A DNA stretch of 64,000 nt, taken from the NCBI GenBank assembly GCA_029237695.1, contig CM055274.1, forward strand, positions 68,934,828 to 68,998,827. Direction: 5' to 3'. The notes beneath the pieces are model-generated. The model had not been told where the DNA came from and searched no databases. It saw only the letters and a program-made list of their open reading frames with translations. The DNA comes from Conchocele bisecta (taxonomy: Eukaryota; Mollusca; Bivalvia; Lucinida; Thyasiridae). The first letter of the stretch is position 1. Each line of letters starts with the position of its first letter. Positions 1 to 10,700 of this stretch are shown here, piece after piece. A program made the translations under genes and the position numbers.

Positions 1-935
1 GATGGTGATGTCATCCAAGATGGCCGCCGAAAGGTCAAAAGATCGTTCTTTTATTAGAGATTTCAAAATTCTTCTTCACATGAACCGCTTGGCCCATGGT
101 AGCCAAACTTAAAATTTATGGTCCATGGGTGAAGCCTTTTCAGATTTATTAAAATGGAGGTCATCGCTAATCCAAGATGGCCGCCGTCGAAAAATAGCAT
201 AAATTCTTAAAAAAATCTTCTTCTCATGAACCGCCAGCCGGATTTCGACTAAACTTTGTAGGAATGATCAATGTACAATGCTCTTTCAAAGTTGTTAAAA
301 TGGTGACCCCGGGGTCAAAAATGTGCGTGGCCCGTGGGGTCAAATTGGGGTCAAATTTTATTTGTGACCGAATATGGTCATGTTATATATCAAATCGAAG
401 GTATCAATGAGGCGATCACTCTGGTGAATTTTTTGTCGAAATCTGATGGTTATGTCATCCAAGATGGCTGCCGAAAGGTCAAAAGGTCGTTATGCTCTTT
501 TAAAGTTGTGAAAATGGTGACCCCGGGGTCAAAAATGGGCGTGGCCCGTTGGGTCAAATTGTATTTTTGACCGAATATGCTCATGTCATATATCAAATTG
601 AAGGTATCGATGAGGCGATTACTCTGGCGCAATATTTGTCGGAATCGGATGATTATGTCATCCATGATGGCCGCCAAAAGGTCCATTTATTTGAGATTTT
701 GAACGTCTTTTTCTCAGGAACCACATGGCCGATGCTGGCCAAACTTCATAGGAAATTCCGATCCTTGGGTGAAACATTTTCAGATTTGGTAAAATGAGAG
801 TCATCGCTTAATCCAAGATGACCGCCGTCTAAAAATAGCACAATTTTTTTAAAACACATGAACTCAATGTCACATTCTCCTCTGGTGTTCATGGAGTCAG
901 GTGAGCGAATTAGGGCCATCATGGCCCTTTTGTTT
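1..935 (+). mobile_element. Helentron-like element family A, 3' portion (A1)
   Basis: The sequence matches the bodies of three more complete copies at 22522, 39395 and 59232. It has repeating units with CCAAGATGGCCGCC and TCATGAACCGC, and ends with GTCAGGTGAGCG, the palindrome GGGCCATCATGGCCC and TTTTGTTT. The 5' end is outside the window. Short open frames inside are repeat chance frames, not genes. Confidence 0.8.
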
Positions 936-939
936 ATTG

Positions 940-1113
940 TAAATATTCAGTTCTGATTTTGGGATTTTCCCCCCATTTGTACATGTACTTGAACATGTAC
1001 ATGTACTTGTACAGGTAATATATGGGATTTAGTACTAAACCCATTGACCCGGCCTTAAATGACCTTAGCTGTTGATAGGCCGTTAAACCCCAACAAACAA
1101 ACAGACAAACAAG
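940..1113 (+). mobile_element. SINE 3' part with (AAAC)n tail
   Basis: TTTGGGATTTTCC is followed by AAATGACCTTAGCTGTTGAT, GGCCGTTAAACCCC and an AAAC-rich tail. The same order recurs at 58727-58862, 61425-61570 and, with a tRNA-like head, at 45636-45838. Confidence 0.6.
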
Positions 1114-1114
1114 C

Positions 1115-1489
1115 ACACTTCACTATGAGGTGATACATACTGGCATTCATTCCCTACATATTTGCTGTGACATTGTTAAACTATATATTGTGTCGTTTGA
1201 TGTCAAATTTATCAGGCAAGGCTGAGAAATGTTGAGGAATTCCGAAGCTTGCCAAGATATTCTTAACATTTCCAGTCGAACCTGATAAACTTGATATTAA
1301 GTTGAACTAGTCTGGTATTCTATTGATCAGGTAACATTTTATGGTAAGAAATTCTCATGTATAATGTGTTAGTCATTGAAGCAACATGTGTTCTACTAAT
1401 GAAACATCAGCCAAAGTAGTTTTCCGTCTGGATCGACCATGATACGTTATATCTACGTCGGTGTCTGCTACAGCATTTATATAACAGGG
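1115..1489. other. Intronic stretch, nothing recognised
   Basis: AT-rich sequence without a credible exon or repeat end. It contains a loose inverted pair, TCAAATTTATCAGG near 1203 and CCTGATAAACTTGA near 1280. Confidence 0.4.
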
Positions 1490-1775
1490 TATGGGATCAC
1501 GTGGTCTATTGTTTACACTCGGTTGATTGCCTTGAGGTCTCAGGTAAATCTTATTTTTCATCAATATGATTGAATCAAATTTCTCTGCAGAATGTTCATA
1601 AATAATGCTGCTAAATTTGGTATTTGCGGACTTGTAGTGTTAATGGCTGGAACATGGTCATCATTAAAAGGAAGAAACCGCAATCGTATTGATGAAAAAT
1701 AAGATTTACCTGAGACCTCAAGGGCGCCGCCATTAATCCAATGTCAACAATAGACCATGTGATCTCATACCATGT
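1490..1775. repeat. Foldback element, about 80-bp arms
   Basis: The left arm carries TGGTCTATTGTTTACA and GAGGTCTCAGGTAAATC. The right arm has the reverse complements, GATTTACCTGAGACCTC and CAACAATAGACCATG. The roughly 110-bp spacer is unrelated. This looks like a non-autonomous TIR element; no target duplication was identified. Confidence 0.6.
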
Positions 1776-1954
1776 ATATAAGTCGGTGTGTAGTCCGTCA
1801 ATACATACAGTGTTGCCTGATATACTTCAATACTCTCTTGCAGGAGTCCGTCTTCAGCCAGAATGTAATTGTATTGTAATGATTGTGCCTGTGAATGATA
1901 GAATCGAGCTTACCGTTTTGCGGCCAGAATTATGCCTGTGACTGAAATCTGGTT

Positions 1955-2050
1955 TATGGCTGTATGGCCAGTGTAGACCTAATCTGGCATATCTGCATCT
2001 GATCAGGGTCCGTACTGTTCACCACTCAGTGGAATGTCGGTCATGTTTCT
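1955..2050. repeat. Copy of a dispersed GATCTGGATCTACAC-type repeat
   Basis: Divergent copy of a repeat whose core reads as CAGTCTGATCTGGATCTACA, then GCCATAAGCCCAATTTCTCC and AGTCACAGCCACAT. Other copies lie at 7148-7250, 35440-35545, 40980-41170 and 62015-62236. Repeats of this wording are abundant in several bivalves (recollection). Confidence 0.45.
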
Positions 2051-2198
2051 AACAATCAATATACTGGTAGGTCTTTATCTGGCTGTGTGTTAGTGAATTA
2101 GGACCTAAACTAGCCACATATTCCATACGCTCCAATTCTTCAGTCACAGCTACAATTCAATGGTCAGTGGATAAATCTCTTCAATTATGTTTTAATGT

Positions 2199-2538
2199 TC
2201 AGAGCTCCAGATATGTTTTGTATTTAAATAGTATTATACCCCCAGATTTCAAATTCAATGCATATTTTACTTTTACAAATGTGTTATTGATTTTCTTCCT
2301 TGTTCAATAGGAAACAAATGATAAAAAATAAAACAAATTTAAAAATTCACTTATCAGCTGCAAAAAGCAAACACTGTCAATTTTCAACTTTAATACTGTA
2401 TTTTCGCTACTCAATTTGAAAATCAATGCATATTTTCACATTGAATATTTTGCACTCCCACTTTTGCTAATCAATGCGTATTCTGCTAAAATAAGTGTGT
2501 AAAATACGCCAATACGCACCTTATCTGGAGCTCTGAAC
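2199..2538. mobile_element. MITE-like element, 16-bp TIRs
   Basis: TTCAGAGCTCCAGATA at the left pairs with TATCTGGAGCTCTGAA at the right. The interior is AT-rich and non-coding. CAG-type ends suggest a hAT-like origin, but no 8-bp target duplication is visible. Confidence 0.55.
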
Positions 2539-3057
2539 CCTTACAATGCTGAATTGTCATCTGTGGTTTATCTTGTAATTTCCATTTTGTCTCATTAAAC
2601 ACATGGTTTCACCTTGCTTTAGAATCATTTCCTATGTTTTATTGAGAAACAAGTAAAAATACATAACAACAGCAGACGACAATTTTTGTTTCCCGCATTC
2701 TACGGGTAAATTTTGCGTTAATTGGGCAACTATCAACTACACAATAGAGAATTACAACTATCAACTACACAATAGAGAATTACACTTAAATTAGAAAGCC
2801 ATTTTGACCACAAGGTTGTAATTTAATACCCTAAATAACTGTCATAGACTGGTTCATCTTAAAGTTTGGACTAGTTCATTAATCATGTGAGGTATATTTA
2901 AAAAAAAATGAAAATACCGACATATATTGTAGACCTTGATGAGATGGCTCATTATGAGCCGGCTCATCTGGATATTCAGTGTTCGCAAGTATTGGCTTAA
3001 TGGTAGGGTTGTAAATTTAGTCCTGTGAGCAGAACTCGCTATTTGTTTACATATAGT
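2539..3057. other. Intronic stretch with short repeats
   Basis: A 29-bp unit (ACTATCAACTACACAATAGA...) is duplicated at 2727-2784. At 2925-3030 there is a copy of another dispersed motif, GAGCCGGCTCATCTGGAT, also near 28190, 30950 and 38790. No exon is seen. Confidence 0.45.
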
Positions 3058-4221
3058 TGTCGCGCCTGCTTTAGCAGAGGCGCAACTATAGTCGGCGCTT
3101 TTCCCGTCGTCGTCCGGTTTTTTGTAAGGCAAATGCGTTAAAGTTATTGTTTTTTCACAATATCTCTTTAACCCCTTGCCAGATGTTCATAATATTTCAC
3201 ATCAATGTTTGTCTAGGGATGATGCTTCATTACTCACACCCCCACATCCAAATTCTCAAGGTCAAGGTCATTTATTTACTTTTAATGTTCACCGGTTTTG
3301 TAACAGAAATGCGTTTAAGTTATTGTTTTTTCACAATATCTCTTTAACCCCTTGCCAGACTTTGATAATATTTCACACCAATGTTTGTCTACGTATGATG
3401 CTACGTACACCCCCACATCCAAATTCTGAAGGTCAAGGTCATTTATTTACTTGTAATGTTCACCGGTTTTGTAACAGAAATGCGTTAAAGTTATTGTTTT
3501 TTCACAATATCTCTTTAACCCCTTGCCAGATGTTCATAATATTTCACATCAATGTTTGTCTCGGAATGATGCTTCATTACGCACACCCCCACATCCAAAT
3601 TCTCAAGGTCAAGGTCATTTATTTACTTTTAATGTTCAACGGTTTTGTAACAGAAATGCGTTAAAGTTATTGTTTTTTCACAATATCTCTTTAACACCTT
3701 GCCAGACTTTGATAATATATCACACCAATGTTTGTCTACGGATGATGCTTCATTACGCACACCCCCACATCCAAATTCTGAAGGTCAAGGTCATTTATTT
3801 ACTTTTAATGTTCACCGGTTTTGTGACAGAAATGCGTTAAAGTTATTGTTTTTTCACAATATCTCTAACTCCTTGCCAGACTTTGATAATATTTCACATC
3901 AATCTTTGTCTACAGATGATGCTTCATTACGCACACCCCCACATCCAAATTATCAAGGTCAAGGTCATTTATTTACTTTTAATGTTCACCGGTTTTGTAA
4001 CAGAAATGCGTTAAAGTTATTGTTTTTTCACAATATCTCTTTAACCCCTTGCCAGACTTTGATAATATTTCACATCAATGTTTGTCTATGGATGATACTT
4101 CATTATGCACACCCCCACATCCAAATTATTAAGGGGTGTCAAGGTCATTTATTTACTTGTAATGTTCACGGTCAAATGCCTCGGCAGGCGTGATACCGCT
4201 TCCGTGGCGGAATTCTTGTTT
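3058..4221 (+). mobile_element. Hairpin-headed minisatellite element (family B-prime)
   Basis: The 5' hairpin is CGCGCCTGC ttta GCAGAGGCGC. Six units of about 176 bp follow (starts near 3133, 3311, 3482, 3658, 3834, 4008), each with CACAATATCTCTTTAACCCC and CAAGGTCAAGGTCA. The end carries GCAGGCGTG (inverse of the head arm), a CCGC/GCGG hairpin and AATTCTTGTTTT. Long overlapping frames here are products of the tandem repeat. Confidence 0.75.
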
Positions 4222-4740
4222 TATCAATGTCAATGTCTGAGGTATTGTTTGTAACAGAATACACCAGTAAACATTGACAGTTACCGGTATTTTAATTTCT
4301 ATATCACTATGTTTATTCCAAACACCCCACTGAATGTTGTAAGGTTATGTAGTGTAGGTTATGTAGGGGTCTGGTAATATGTGATAAATGTAGACTGAAT
4401 TTATAATCTAGTGGAACTGACACTGAAAGGGCAGTATATATGTGCGTGTATTTGGTGGTTGCTCCAGTTTTAGCCTTTGCAGTTGTTACATCATTTGGAA
4501 TGTTCCTTCATTATCCCGATAGGCAAGAGGGATATAGTGTTAGTCCATGTACATACGTACGTTAGTAACACCTTTAATTTTTCAATAACTTATGAACCGC
4601 TTCCATCAATTAAGATAATATTTGGCCACAATGTGTGTCTACGGATGGTGCTTTGTATACGACCTGCTTCCGACCACCCAAGGTCACTGAGGACTGATGT
4701 TCACCTTGTTTGTAAGGCAAAACAGTAAAAGATTTATTTT
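4222..4740. other. Intronic stretch with a decayed minisatellite unit
   Basis: The second half (about 4560-4740) resembles one worn unit of the B families (AATAACTTATGAACCGCTTC, CCACCCAAGGTCACTGAGG, GTAAGGCAAAACAGTAAAAG). Nothing is recognised in 4222-4460. Confidence 0.4.
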
Positions 4741-6245
4741 TTGTCCCGCCTGCTTTAGCAGAAGCGGGACATAGGCATAGCTTTTCCGTCGCCGTCGCCG
4801 TCAGCGTAGACGGCATCAACATTTCACGTTAAGTTTTTGCGTTTAGCTCAGTTTCCAGAAAACTATAAGTCCTATGACCGCCAAACTTGGTATACATCAA
4901 CACTGTGGTGTAACCATCTCACACAGAGGGAGCCCATGTGACCTTGGCCTAATTTTAATGGTTCATTGACCTACTTTTCACATGCATTCAACGTTAAGTT
5001 TTTGCGTTTGGCTATGTTTCTAAAACTTAACGCTCAGGTTAATTCGTTGTAACTTCTGTTTCCCTCAATGGAATGCTTTAATATTCCATACATGCATTTG
5101 AACCAACATCCCGCATCATTCTACAGAAAGCCCATGGTGCCCGCTAACCCCAAAGGTCACGGTCACGGGCTTAGAAAATTCTGGGCTTGGAAAACTTACT
5201 TTATTACAACCTTCGTTTCCCTTGATTGATGGAATGCTTTCATATTTCTTAGGTGTAAACTATAGCAACATTCGGCATGATTCTACAGAAAGCCCAAGGT
5301 CAAGGTCACGGGCTTAGAAAATGCACAGTTTTGAAAACTTAATGTTTGGGTTAATTTATTGTAACTATTGTTTCCCTTGATTAAATGTTTTAATATTTCA
5401 TACATGCATTTGTAAGAACATTCTGCATCATCTGCAGAAAGTTCATGGTGTCCGGTAGCCCCAAAGTCAAGTTCACAGACTTCAAAAATGTCTAGTACAT
5501 GTATAGAAATTTAGCATCGGTGCCAGGAGAAACATGTCGTTGGCTGCATTCTTGTTTGTGTTTAGCTGTGTTTGTTGGAAAATAAGTGTTTTGGTTTCAG
5601 TTTATTATCCCCTCGCGTAGCGAAAAGGGGATATAGGGATGCAAAAGTTGCCTGTTCGTCCATCCGTCCATCTGAGCTTACAAATGGATACATATGTGGC
5701 TAGGAGAACAATAGGTTATGTAATATTCTATTGTTCCATGATTTTATGTGGCTAAAAATGGGTTTATGTGGCTACAGAACAATAGGGATGAACAAAGGAA
5801 AAGGTTAGGGTTAGCCACATAAATATCCATTTATAGGAACGTCCGTCCGTCTGTCCATCACAAAAATTAACATTGGGGTTAATCTGCAATAACTTCTGTT
5901 TCCATTGATGGAATGCTTTAGTATTTCATAGGTGCATTTGTAACATCCTGCATCATTCTACAGAAAGCGTACATTTTCTAAGTCCTTGACCTTGGGGTTA
6001 GCGGGCACCCGCTAGCTCCAAGGTCAAGGACTTAGAAAATGGTTTGTTTTGAAAACTTTACACTTCATTATAACTTCTCTTTCCCTCAATGGAATGCTTT
6101 AATATTTCATAGGTGTATTTTTAACAACATCTCACATCATTCTACAGAAAGCCCATGGTGATCACTAACCCCAAGGTTATTACAAGCTCCTTATGTACTA
6201 TCAAACTGCACCAGGCGGGACATCTTGTTCCGCAGAGCTCTTGTT
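4741..6245 (+). mobile_element. Hairpin-headed minisatellite element (families B and C)
   Basis: The head is TGTCCCGCCTGC ttta GCAGAAGCGGGACA. Units carry CTTCTGTTTCCCTCAATGG and CATCATTCTACAGAAAGCCC. A second, different head (TATCCCCTCGC gta GCGAAAAGGGGATA) begins near 5607, followed by CCGTCC repeats and the same body. The 3' end has CAGGCGGGACA, the inverse of the first head, then GAGCTCTTGTTT. An inverted unit lies at 5975-6041. A small TIR insertion sits at 5682-5833. Confidence 0.72.
5682..5833. mobile_element. Nested MITE with TATGTGGCTA ends
   Basis: AAATGGATACATATGTGGCTA-type left and TAGCCACATAAATATCCATTT-type right ends are inverse over about 20 bp with two mismatches. A related insert occupies the corresponding part of the head region of element D (49735-49877). 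Confidence 0.55.
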
Positions 6246-6698
6246 TATATATCAAGGCTACCAATGAGGGGATTAGCTTAGTGATAATGATGCCCTTGTT
6301 TCTTTGTTTGTTTTGATTTTCTTTTCTTCAACTTATGTATCCTGAAAGCAATTTGGGGTACATATAGTCGCCATCCTGGCTGTCTATCTGTCTTTTCGAC
6401 AAGTGTCTCACGATTCAGAGGGTGTGTCGGAGAACATAATTTGGTTGGTTGAAGGAAACACGTAATTGTGACATTACTGACGTCATTTTGCATATATGCG
6501 AAACACATGAATGGTGTAAACTACTGCCGCTCTATAGAACCAAGCGGTGTAATTCACCGCTTTATTTGTGTAAACAGCTGGTTGAAATGTAAGGAATTAT
6601 TTATGTTTCTGTATCGAACCATGTTTCGTACTGACATAGTGTCATATCATCATACTTGCCTTTACCATATATTATGGATATTTGTACTTTGCTTTTAA
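6246..6698. other. Intronic stretch, nothing recognised
   Basis: No exon-like peptide, repeat ends or RNA gene could be supported here. Confidence 0.4.
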
Positions 6699-6896
6699 AT
6701 ACCGTAATAACCCTAAATATTCGGACACAATTTATTTGTGGAAACACATATAGATATCTGGTTTCGCACAACAAAGAGTGTCCCAATGTTTAAGGTTAGT
6801 ATGGTTGTACTAGTTTATCGCATATATATCGTAATATATTAAATTATTTGGATATACTTTGTTTTGGGAAACGCCTATTTTATGTTATTACGGTAT
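6699..6896. mobile_element. MITE with ATACCGTAATAAC ends
   Basis: ATACCGTAATAAC at 6699 and GTTATTACGGTAT at 6884 are perfect inverse ends. The body has CCCTAAATATTCGGACACAA, which recurs near 25815, 32725, 32885 and 33105. The short interior is not coding. Confidence 0.65.
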
Positions 6897-7512
6897 GCAT
6901 AAAACTCCATATAAATGAATGAATGAGTCAATCTGTCACTCCTATTTTCTGCTGGCAATAAGGTATTATTTAAGAAACCATTACAAATTTGACTCCTCCA
7001 GCATTCAAAAGTATTCACTGATTAAAATTTGTTAGAAATGTGAAAATGCAGGTTCAAGAATTATAAATAAATATGAAAAGGTATCATGTGATGGTTACTC
7101 GAGAATTGAGGCTTGTGGCATTCGTGGACAGTCTCAGTTACTTTCATGATATGTTTTACTGACACGCTGGCATATGCACAGTCTGATCTGGGTCTACAGT
7201 GGTCGCAAAAGCCATAAGTCCAATATTTCCAGTCAGTCACATATTACTACACCTCAATGCCGCTATATAACAGTATTCACTATCACATACTTCTAGTTAT
7301 AACAATATCATTTGATGGCTCCCAAATGTTCTATATACATGTGTACTATATGTTCCATTTAGTGTGGACCCCAATCGTAGGTGTGGAAATGCATGTCATT
7401 GCATTGTTCCGGCAGTCTGCGACTGGTTTACAATACCATGCAGTATTATTGAGATCTTCACCATTTGGTCATATTCCCGGGAAATTAACGTTTATATTTC
7501 TGCCATTTCCAG
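6897..7512. other. Intron before exon e1
   Basis: Contains a copy of the dispersed repeat at about 7148-7250 (GCACAGTCTGATCTGGGTC, GCCATAAGTCCAATATTTCC). Otherwise featureless up to the e1 acceptor. Confidence 0.4.
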
Positions 7513-7611
7513 AGTTCTCTGCGACCATTCCTCGTGGATCCGTCATCAAGGGCAACCGAATGGCTCAAGGTGCATCTGAAGGAAAGTCGACTGGAAATCG
7601 TGAATCAACAG
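7513..7611 (+). CDS. DYNC2H1: DYNC2H1 exon e1 (AAA5 start)
   Basis: A 99-nt exon coding 33 residues including DPSSRATEWLKVHLKESR, which fits the segment just before the AAA5 core of dynein-2. It is bounded by TTTCCAG and GTATAC and has phase 0 on both sides, joining to GAT of e2. It stands alone, 20.8 kb before the next exon, with a transposon complex between. No preceding exon was recognised in positions 1-7512. Confidence 0.87.
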
Positions 7612-7730
7612 GTATACTACAGTCTACTTACATCCAGCAACATGTGAACTTTGAAATGGATGAATAATATGTGTGATAAGTGAAGTATGTTATGCAATAG
7701 CAAGGGTATTTCTGTATCATACTTCCCTGT

Positions 7731-7792
<62 letters not shown>

Positions 7793-10700
7793 TGAGAGGG
7801 TAACACATTTAGTTTTCACTAATCTTCCATGTGGCCCTCTATTATATACACACATGTATAACAGAGGCAAGAATTTAAACATGTTACATGTACAAAAATC
7901 ACAGAGTAAGGAAACAACAGGATATCATTAACCCATTGCATTCTAGGAATACACTACCTGGATGAAAAATATTAAATAACTTAATTTTCAACAAAACGGT
8001 TAAAAGAGTGGTAACAAAATATATTTTGGAAAATTAAAGAAAAACAAATTGTATTTAAATTTGATTGTAATAATTATGCCTAGTAATGTATTCTTAATGC
8101 AATGCTATAATGGATTTGAGGACATCTCTACACCAAATGTTTAATTACGTTGATCTGGGAAATTATGATAATGCCCCAAAGAGAAGTGAGAATGACAAAT
8201 GTGATCATACTTGACACCTTATGATGATAATTGTGAATTAGCAACATGACCCCATGTGGTTTGCATTTGATTACTAGTTAAGGAGCAGACTAACCAACAG
8301 ATACAAACATTTTGTTCTTACACTTAAACACACACTAAACATTGCACCCACATGAACCACACACACACACACGGGCGCACACACACTATTTTACAAGTAT
8401 TTACAAGGTCAGTTGACATGTATCAAATGGAAAATTAAAGACAATGCATATACATGTATCTATCTCCTGTAAACAAATGTAATTATTTTACCATCCATTT
8501 AATGAAATGACAATGAAAAGAGTCAATAGTTTTAACATGTTTTATGTCACTTGGCAAGCTATTCCATATAATTGGACCTGCATATGCAATGCTTTGTTTA
8601 TAAATCTCTTTATTAGGTCTGGGTAATATGAAGTTATGTGATGTTGCTGATCTCAGTACTGGCGCATTATTGACTTGATGTTTTATATGAAATAATTCGG
8701 AAATATAGTGTGGTGTTTCTGATTTAGATACTTTATACATTAACTTTGCTTTACGAAGATAAAGTCTCTCAAAGACGGTCAAAATTTTCAGTTGTTGCAT
8801 AGTTCTTGCTATATCATCAACATTGTAATCCATAATTATTTTGCATGCACGTTTCTGAAGTCTAAAAATTCTATTTAAATTTGTCTGTGATGTACCTCCC
8901 CAAACAATATTACATTAATCTATATGAGGTTGAATATATGTTTTATAAAACTGGATTCTAGATTCTATTGACAAATATTCCTTAATTCGTGATAAGAGCC
9001 ATAAATTGGATGAGATTTTCTTACAAGTTTTGTCTATGTGGACTGACCATGAGAGATTGTTGTCTACAACAACTCCTAATATTTTGTCATTTGAAATAGT
9101 GTTTAAATCATCATTTTTGAAATCTAGGTTTAAAGAAACAGATGGAAGAACAGTTCTTTTCTGATGTGTAGTTATTAACATTACTTTGGTATTTTTTGTA
9201 TTGATAAGCATTCCGTTGTACTGACACCAATCTGACAGGTTATTGATAGATTTTTGTAAATTATTTTCAATTTCCGTCTTGGATGAACCTATATCATAGA
9301 GAGTGGTATCATCTGCATATAGATCAGTGTTTACTATATCTGTGTAGAGGGGCAGGTCATTTATAAACATTAAAAATAATAGCGGTCCCAAAATGGATCC
9401 TTGGGGTACGCCATCGCATATTTCTTCACTTTGAGAAATGACATTGTTTACATATACTTTCTGCTTCCTATTTAATAAATATGATGAAAACCATGAAATT
9501 GCATTGTCACTTAGCTTATAGTGTTTCAGTTTCGTCAATAAGATTTTGTGATCAACAAGATCGAAGGCTTTTTTAAAATCTACCATCACTACTCCTACTA
9601 ATAATCCTTTATTTATAGCATCTAACCAGTTGCTAAGCATGCCCAATAATGCAGTTTCGCAAGAGTGTTTTGGCCTAAAGCCTGATTGCGTTTTATGTAA
9701 TAATTCATATTGTGTTAGAAAATGCATTAATGCGTCATGTACATGTATTTCGAGTATTTTTGAAAGAATTGGCAATATAGAGATTGCCCTATAATTGTTT
9801 ACATCATCTTTAGGACCACTTTTATGTAATGGCGAAACTTTACCTTCTTTCCATTTGTCAGGGAATACTGAGCTGTTAATACTCTGGTTGCAAATGTATG
9901 TGATGCTATCTATAACATGAGGTGCTGCAATTTTTAGTAGACGGGGGCCTATGTTATCTGAACCAGTTGCTTTACTAACATCAATATTTTTAAAAAATGT
10001 TTCAACCTGTTTTCTGGTAATTTCAGGAACCAGAAACTCTGTGTTTGGTGGAAGTTTGCTGTTACAGAATAACTTAAGTTTATCAAAGTTAGATGTTTTG
10101 ATTGGTTCTTTCAAAGTTGAGGCAATAGAGACAAAAAATTTGTTGAATTCGTTTGCAATATCACTGCAATTATCAGATTCGTTATCACCTATTTTCACAG
10201 ATGATACGGGTGTATTGTCTTTTCTTTTGTTAATTTTAATTTCTTTGAATATTTTCCATACATTACTAGGATCTTTACTATTTTCACTAATCATAGCTGC
10301 ATATTGTGACTTCTTTGATTCTTTTATAAGTGCAATAACTTTATTTCGCCACATCTTATACTGATGTTCCTCGCTTAATGATTTATATCTATCCCTTGTT
10401 TTAATAGCTTTAAGTATATCTGGAGTTAACTGTTGTTCACGTCTTACTCTTTGCGTTTTTAAAGGTAAATGTTTATCTACTACATTAAGAAACATAGACA
10501 GCCATGTGTCTACAGTTTCATTTGTGTCATCAAATATCTTAATGATGTCCCATGGTGTGGATGCCAAATCGTCTAGAAAGTCTTGTTCCTTAAATGTTTT
10601 AAAAGATATATGTTGCTATATAGCTTCTATTGGGGCTACCCATTCCGAATACAATTTATTGACCCGCACTTACACCTGTCCCATCCCATATCGACCGCGC

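Larger units (their letters stand above)
7734..10602 (-). mobile_element. Non-LTR retrotransposon (LINE, CR1/Jockey-like), 5'-truncated
   Basis: Reverse-strand LINE with part of ORF2 (8483-10567), a 3' UTR with a CA microsatellite, AATAAAGACT and a terminal (ATT)n tail at 7734-7782. It splits the DIRS left repeat between CCCTGTTAT and ATGTTGC. Only the end of the endonuclease region is left. Confidence 0.85.

Noticed and set aside
3147..4193. Overlapping frames of 105-164 codons
   Set aside because: They repeat the same peptide about every 58 residues because the 176-bp unit is tandem; they shift frame with unit length and have no domain.
7257..7667. 136-codon frame near exon e1
   Set aside because: It overlaps e1 in another frame; the conserved dynein peptide is in the frame starting at 7513 with splice sites.
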